From NCBI RefSeq assembly GCF_030409835.1, contig NZ_JAUFQO010000016.1, positions 496,001 through 560,000 on the forward strand: DNA of 64,000 bases, in the 5' to 3' direction. Made by a program: the position numbers and the translations under genes. Source of the stretch: Lutimonas halocynthiae (lineage in GTDB: Bacteria; Bacteroidota; Bacteroidia; Flavobacteriales; Flavobacteriaceae). Below the pieces are notes generated by a model. That model ran no database searches, was not told the DNA's origin, and worked only from the letters and a program-made list of their open reading frames with translations. Shown here one piece after another: positions 59,880 to 64,000 of this stretch (position 1 is its first letter; every line of letters starts with the position of its first letter).

Positions 59880-61892
59880 TTAAATCATTCCTCGATATTT
59901 TCGAAGCAGCCATTCCAAGCTCAAAGATAATACAATTAGCCCTAAAAGCCACTTCCAATCAATTAAAGAAATCAAATTATTACGCTCTTTTTGTACTGTT
60001 TTGAAAGTAGGATTCTTGAGCAGTTCTGTTTTTATTCCCTCAAATTGATCTTCATAAAATTCCATACCCTTTGATTGTCTTGCCAATCGCTCTAAGTCAT
60101 TCCTATTCGGGCTTTGAGATTCTTGCTCTGAAGAAAACGGGACTACTAAAAAGGTTCCGTATTGTTTCTTATCTGCACCCAATTCCTCAACTGCAAACTT
60201 ATAGCGTCCGGCAACTAAATTGTTGATTTCCAATTCATAAACATTATTCTTTATATAAAAGGGAATTCCTGCCACGCTATCATTTAACTGTAATGACAGT
60301 TTAGAATTTAATTCTACATTGAGATTGCTATCATAGTTTTTAACCTGAATCTTTATGGACTCATTTGCATTATAGACCGGTTCATAAAACAAGTCCATGT
60401 TTTGATTTCTATCTGACAATTGTAGATATTGCATTAGGCTGTTAAAAAAAAGATCGAATTTTTCAAACGATTTTTCATCACTAAAACTTTGGGCCCGCCA
60501 CTTCCACATATTTTCACCAAAGAGCACGATTCTTTTAGCATTATTCTCACTAAAAGCAGTGAGTAATGGAAATCCGGTATTTACATCATTTATTCTTTGA
60601 GAAAGAAGGACTTCATGCTTGGCAATAAATTCTATTTCTCCAAAAGAAGTTACTAAAGGTGGGAAATTTTCATAACCAAGGTCTTCGGTATAAAACAGAT
60701 TAAATTCATTTTGGAATAAAGGGAATACATTTTCAATAATACCCGATGTCTTTTTCGAAAATTTATTTTGGACAGTATTTAGAAAATTCCAGTCGGTATG
60801 ACTTCCAGTAACCAATAAATAATTTAATTCCTTTTCTTCCAACACCTTCATTGCGCTTTCAAAACTGGCATCAGGCTGGTATAACAAAACAACGGAAGCA
60901 TCATTTGACGTCGCATCAAATTCACTAATAGGAATTAAACTTGCCTTTCTTTGTTTATTAGATTCAATACTTCTTTTAAACATTCCAAGATCAGGATGTA
61001 AAACCTTGTAGACAATAGCAACTTCAGTTTGTTCATCCAGAATTTCAACTCCAAAATTATAGCTGTTATTCTGCAGGTTGCGTTCTCCTTCAAAAGGAAT
61101 CAATCTCGCTTTATATAATTGCATACCTACCGTATCGGCAGCTAAGTAAAAACTAACATAAGCTGATTTTTTCTCTTTGCTAAAGGAAACAGGGCTACTA
61201 TACATTTCTAAACCATTTCTTTCAACCAGTAACTTCGTTTTTATACGAGCTTCTACATTGGAATTTAAAAACAATTCGACCTGAAATTTGTTATCTAAAG
61301 AGGCATAAGCATTCACATTGACCCTGCTTATTTCTAGATCAGAATGCACAATAGTGTCACCTATTATTATCGGAAACACAGGGTTCTTCGAAAGCATATA
61401 GGCATAATTATTCCCAAAGGTTTGATTACCATCTGTTATTAATACAATCGGAGATGGTTGATCTGATGACAAGGCATTTAGCCCATCTACAACCTTATGA
61501 ATATCTGTTTGATTTTCATCAAAACTCAATGTTGTATCAGTTGTAATACCTGAGCCAAAATTGAAAACCTTCAAGTCAAACTTATCAATAAGTTCTTGAT
61601 CATTGAGAAACGATTGTCGAAACTCTTTTACCTTATCCTCTCTTTCCAAATAAGTGATCGACTTCGAATTATCAGCACCAAGAAATAAATTTGGCTTCTT
61701 AACTTCTGTATAATTCTCTTCAAATTTCGGATTGATCAGTAAAAGTAGAATGCAAAATAAACTAATGAATCTTAAAATAGATAAGACCTTTGAATCATTG
61801 TTTATTTTTTGCTTATAAAAATACTGATAATAAACAATGAAGGCCGCTATTAAGAGAGCCAATACACTCATAAACAAGCTCATTGTATTCAT
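59880..61892 (-). CDS. Large membrane-anchored protein with von Willebrand-like periplasmic domain
   Basis: A 670-residue protein. Two N-terminal helices (SLFMSVLALLIAAFIVYY and ILRFISLFCILLLLINP) are followed by a long extracytoplasmic region. LFLGADNSKSITYLEREDKVKEF has the DxSxS-like start of a vWA fold, and SDQPSPIVLITDGNQTFGNNYAY the following Asp motif. Later parts look like beta-sandwich and glutamine-amidotransferase-like segments (KRIVLFGENMWKWRAQSF). A C-terminal helix (WKWLLGLIVLSLSLEWLL) is followed by RKYRGMI. The layout matches the BatA/DUF-type membrane proteins found across Bacteroidota. Function unknown. It is 39 bp upstream of the SPFH gene on the same strand. Confidence 0.8.
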   Translation of the reverse strand: MNTMSLFMSVLALLIAAFIVYYQYFYKQKINNDSKVLSILRFISLFCILLLLINPKFEENYTEVKKPNLFLGADNSKSITYLEREDKVKEFRQSFLNDQELIDKFDLKVFNFGSGITTDTTLSFDENQTDIHKVVDGLNALSSDQPSPIVLITDGNQTFGNNYAYMLSKNPVFPIIIGDTIVHSDLEISRVNVNAYASLDNKFQVELFLNSNVEARIKTKLLVERNGLEMYSSPVSFSKEKKSAYVSFYLAADTVGMQLYKARLIPFEGERNLQNNSYNFGVEILDEQTEVAIVYKVLHPDLGMFKRSIESNKQRKASLIPISEFDATSNDASVVLLYQPDASFESAMKVLEEKELNYLLVTGSHTDWNFLNTVQNKFSKKTSGIIENVFPLFQNEFNLFYTEDLGYENFPPLVTSFGEIEFIAKHEVLLSQRINDVNTGFPLLTAFSENNAKRIVLFGENMWKWRAQSFSDEKSFEKFDLFFNSLMQYLQLSDRNQNMDLFYEPVYNANESIKIQVKNYDSNLNVELNSKLSLQLNDSVAGIPFYIKNNVYELEINNLVAGRYKFAVEELGADKKQYGTFLVVPFSSEQESQSPNRNDLERLARQSKGMEFYEDQFEGIKTELLKNPTFKTVQKERNNLISLIDWKWLLGLIVLSLSLEWLLRKYRGMI

Positions 61893-61974
61893 GTATTATA
61901 TCAGAATTATAAGTTAAATTAAGGATGAAAAATATGTGTAAATATACTTTTAAAATTTAGGAATTTTATGATAC

Positions 61975-62006
61975 AAAAAAGCAAACCTTTAATATAGGTT
62001 TGCTTC
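61975..62006 (-). terminator. Intrinsic terminator of fabG
   Basis: Minus strand: AAGCAAACCT, short loop, AGGTTTGCTT, followed by T. Perfect 10-bp stem, 26 bp after the fabG stop. Confidence 0.85.
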
Positions 62007-62031
62007 TTTGTAATATTAAATTCTATCTTAT

Positions 62032-62778
62032 TTAAGTGAGCATACCTCCGTCAACATTTAAGGTCTGACCAGTAATATACCCTGAAAGGTCAGAGGCTAA
62101 AAATATACAGGCATTGGCAACATCTTCAGGAGAACCACCTCTTTTTAATGGAATAGCCTTTCGCCATTCATCAACTGTATTTTGATCGAGTTTGGCCGTC
62201 ATCTCCGTTTCAATAAATCCGGGTGCTATAGCGTTACATCTTATGTTTCTTGATCCGAGTTCTAAAGCAACAGATTTTGTAAAACCTAAAATACCTGCCT
62301 TCGAAGCCGCGTAGTTGGTTTGCCCGGCATTACCCTTAACTCCTACTACCGAACTCATATTGATAATTGATCCCTCTCTTTGTTTCATCATTGGTCTGAT
62401 GACTGCCTTTGTCAGATTGAAAACAGACTTAAGGTTTACCTCAATTACTTTGTCAAAATCTTCCTCTGAAATACGCATCAAGAGGTTATCTTTTGTGATT
62501 CCTGCATTATTGATTAAAATCTGTAAACTGCCAAAATCTGCAAGCACTTCTTTTACCAATTCCTGAGCTGCGTCGAATATAGCTGCATTTGACTGATAAC
62601 CTTTCGCCTTAACGCCATAAGATTCCAGTTCCTTTTCAAGTTCCTTAGCAGCTTCCACTGAGGCATTGAACGTGAATGCCACGTTGGCGCCTTGTTTTGC
62701 AAACTCAACGGCAATTCCTTTACCAATTCCTCGAGAAGCTCCAGTAATCAAAGCCGTTTTATCTTTTAGTAATTTCAT
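62032..62778 (-). CDS. fabG: 3-oxoacyl-[acyl-carrier-protein] reductase
   Basis: Reduces 3-oxoacyl-ACP with NADPH in fatty-acid elongation. A 248-residue SDR with TALITGASRGIGKGIAVEFA at residues 8-27, LQILINNAGITKDNLLMRIS, IINMSSVVGVKGNAGQTNYAASKAGILGF containing the Ser-Tyr-Lys triad, and a C-terminal FLASDLSGYITGQTLNVDGGM. The KDNLLMR and GNAGQTNY stretches are typical of true FabG rather than a general SDR. It has its own terminator and no other fab gene beside it. Confidence 0.94.
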   Translation of the reverse strand: MKLLKDKTALITGASRGIGKGIAVEFAKQGANVAFTFNASVEAAKELEKELESYGVKAKGYQSNAAIFDAAQELVKEVLADFGSLQILINNAGITKDNLLMRISEEDFDKVIEVNLKSVFNLTKAVIRPMMKQREGSIINMSSVVGVKGNAGQTNYAASKAGILGFTKSVALELGSRNIRCNAIAPGFIETEMTAKLDQNTVDEWRKAIPLKRGGSPEDVANACIFLASDLSGYITGQTLNVDGGMLT

Positions 62779-62840
62779 AATTTAAATTGTGATTTTCAAA
62801 ATCAAAGATAATAATTTGTGTTTTAGAAAAACAAGGATTC

Positions 62841-62873
62841 AAAAAAAGAAAAACCCCACATTATATTGCGGGG
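62841..62873 (-). terminator. Intrinsic terminator of the M16 protease gene
   Basis: Minus strand: CCCCGCA, loop, TGTGGGG (one G-T pair), followed by a T run. It lies 26 bp after the protease stop. Confidence 0.8.
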
Positions 62874-62898
62874 CGCTCCTTGAAAGTTTTAAAATAAT

Positions 62899-64000
62899 TT
62901 ATTGTTTTACTTCTGTCTCTTTGTAGTTAAATAAATAGTCGATATCCATTTCATGAACCTTTCCTAATTTCTTTAAAGCCTCCATGTCAAGGTCTTTTTT
63001 ATTTCCAATTACAGAAATAGAAAAATTTTGTCCTTTAACATTGGAATCAAAGAATTTACTTACGTCCTCCATGCTCATGCTTTGAATATCCTTATACATC
63101 TCTTCTCTGATATCATAGTCAATACCTCTTTTAAGCAAGCTCTCGTAATTCCAAAAAATATTTGATTTTGTAATACGTTGTGCAGCAATTTTCTTCAAAG
63201 CAGCATCTTTGGCTTCATTAAATTGCTGCTCATTTTTTGGCATTTCATTTAATAATTCCAACATGGCATCAACTGCTTCTGGCAACTTATTAGCTTGAGT
63301 TCCAATATATGCTAACATTCTGTCAGAATCTTCCTTCTTACTTGAAGGGTTATAGACTGCTCCTACGGCATATGCCAAGGATTTTGATTCTCGAATTTCC
63401 TGAAAAACTACAGATGACATACCACTTCCAAAATAAGAGTTAAACACTGCTGAAATCGCCATTTTATTCGGATCAAACTTATCTCCCTTGGCAATAAAGT
63501 ATAACTCAGATTGTACCATGTCAAAATCGGCAAAATATACATTTTTACCAGTTGCTAATTGGTTATATTTTTTAGCCGGAGGATAATCCTTTAGTTCCTT
63601 TGAAACTTTATGATGCATATTTAACGAAGTTACAGCTCCATTTACATCATTCCCATAGTAGAAAATCCGGTGCTTAAAATTACTTAAATCTCTAATGATC
63701 TCAACCAACTCCGATGGATCCATCTCCATGAGTTCATCTGCATTATATATATCTCTTAATCTGGAATTTTCACCATATTGTGCGTAACTATTAAGTCCGT
63801 TTCTTAATACATTGGCTTTTTGCGTTTTTCCATCTGCTCGAGCTTTAAGAATACTGGCTACATATTTCTCATATGCCTCCCTGTCCACAACAACATTTGC
63901 CATTAAATGCTCCAACAGCTCTAGGCCCTTATCCATATTTTCCTGTAACCCGGAAATTGTAACATAAGACCGGTCACTTCCTGTATTCACACTATGATTT
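62899..64000 (-). CDS. M16 family zinc protease, C-terminal part (start beyond right edge)
   Basis: The frame is open to the right edge and gives about 367 C-terminal residues of an insulinase/pitrilysin-type protein. Seen: YVTISGLQENMDKGLELLEHLM and VSIVGN-like ISVIGNKKDLDMEALKKLGKV near the C-terminus, with FADFDMVQSELYFIAKGD, FNSYFGSGMSSVVFQEIRESKSLAYAVGA (the M16_C hallmark) and YIGTQANKLPEAVDAMLELLNEMP between. The zinc-binding HxxEH motif, if present, must lie outside the window, so the part seen could be either half of a two-domain enzyme or a separate inactive subunit. It probably acts in the periplasm. Confidence 0.9.
   Translation of the reverse strand, partial: NHSVNTGSDRSYVTISGLQENMDKGLELLEHLMANVVVDREAYEKYVASILKARADGKTQKANVLRNGLNSYAQYGENSRLRDIYNADELMEMDPSELVEIIRDLSNFKHRIFYYGNDVNGAVTSLNMHHKVSKELKDYPPAKKYNQLATGKNVYFADFDMVQSELYFIAKGDKFDPNKMAISAVFNSYFGSGMSSVVFQEIRESKSLAYAVGAVYNPSSKKEDSDRMLAYIGTQANKLPEAVDAMLELLNEMPKNEQQFNEAKDAALKKIAAQRITKSNIFWNYESLLKRGIDYDIREEMYKDIQSMSMEDVSKFFDSNVKGQNFSISVIGNKKDLDMEALKKLGKVHEMDIDYLFNYKETEVKQ

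Overview
The window looks like the chromosome of a Flavobacteriaceae-type Bacteroidota. It is AT-rich. It has promoters of the Bacteroidota form (TTTG, about 20 nt, TAnnTTTG), few Shine-Dalgarno sequences, a kelch-like protein with a type IX secretion sorting tail, a CusA-type pump fused to its outer-membrane factor, many lipoproteins and outer-membrane barrels, and no plasmid, phage or transposase genes. Species cannot be named from this alone.

Layout. 1-1539: nitrite ammonification (nrfHA, nrfA cut by the left edge). 1762-4717: an outer-membrane porin, a glycosyltransferase and a DUF423 membrane protein. 5068-8073: a tiny ORF with a terminator, an ATP-cone/Mrr-like nuclease, an MscS channel and a TetR regulator. 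8198-14180: a heavy-metal RND efflux operon. 14304-15821: a lone SF2 helicase. 16026-20655: leuCDAB. 21034-25504: M19 dipeptidase, T9SS kelch protein, YHS protein and a lipoprotein. 25808-28470: a Tat-exported molybdenum hydroxylase pair. 28574-33383: secreted/envelope proteins, a sulfatase, a HAD lipoprotein and a CDGSH Fe-S protein. 34527-42800: octaheme cytochrome, porin, asparaginase, aspartase, C4-dicarboxylate carrier and DUF2490 protein. 43857-44655: a tRNA-Ser/tRNA-Pro unit followed by a four-stem palindromic element and a 99-bp tandem array. 44742-50092: a LacI-controlled sucrose-type phosphorolysis operon. 50275-51079: two adjacent respiratory accessory genes, each broken by one in-frame TGA. 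51166-53458: cysteine desulfurase and XdhC, tail to tail. 53816-57922: TetR/ABC1-kinase/flavin-reductase/FolE/SDR operon. 58091-64000: envelope genes, fabG and an M16 protease cut by the right edge.

How genes work together. The clearest physiological unit is 37989-41948. Asparaginase and aspartase both carry signal peptides and sit next to a Dcu carrier, so asparagine would become fumarate plus two ammonia in the periplasm, with fumarate taken up in exchange for succinate. With nrfHA and the octaheme cytochrome this suggests respiratory flexibility at low oxygen. The second unit is a LacI repressor with two identical palindromic operators controlling a disaccharide permease, a PfkB sugar kinase and a GH13_18 phosphorylase. 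XdhC plus cysteine desulfurase could mature the molybdenum cofactor of the hydroxylase encoded 24 kb away.

I found no clearly new defence or biosynthetic system. The items most worth a second look are the periplasmic Asn-to-fumarate route, the paired nonsense lesions at 50.3-51.0 kb, the four-stem element plus tandem array after the tRNAs, and the ATP-cone nuclease.
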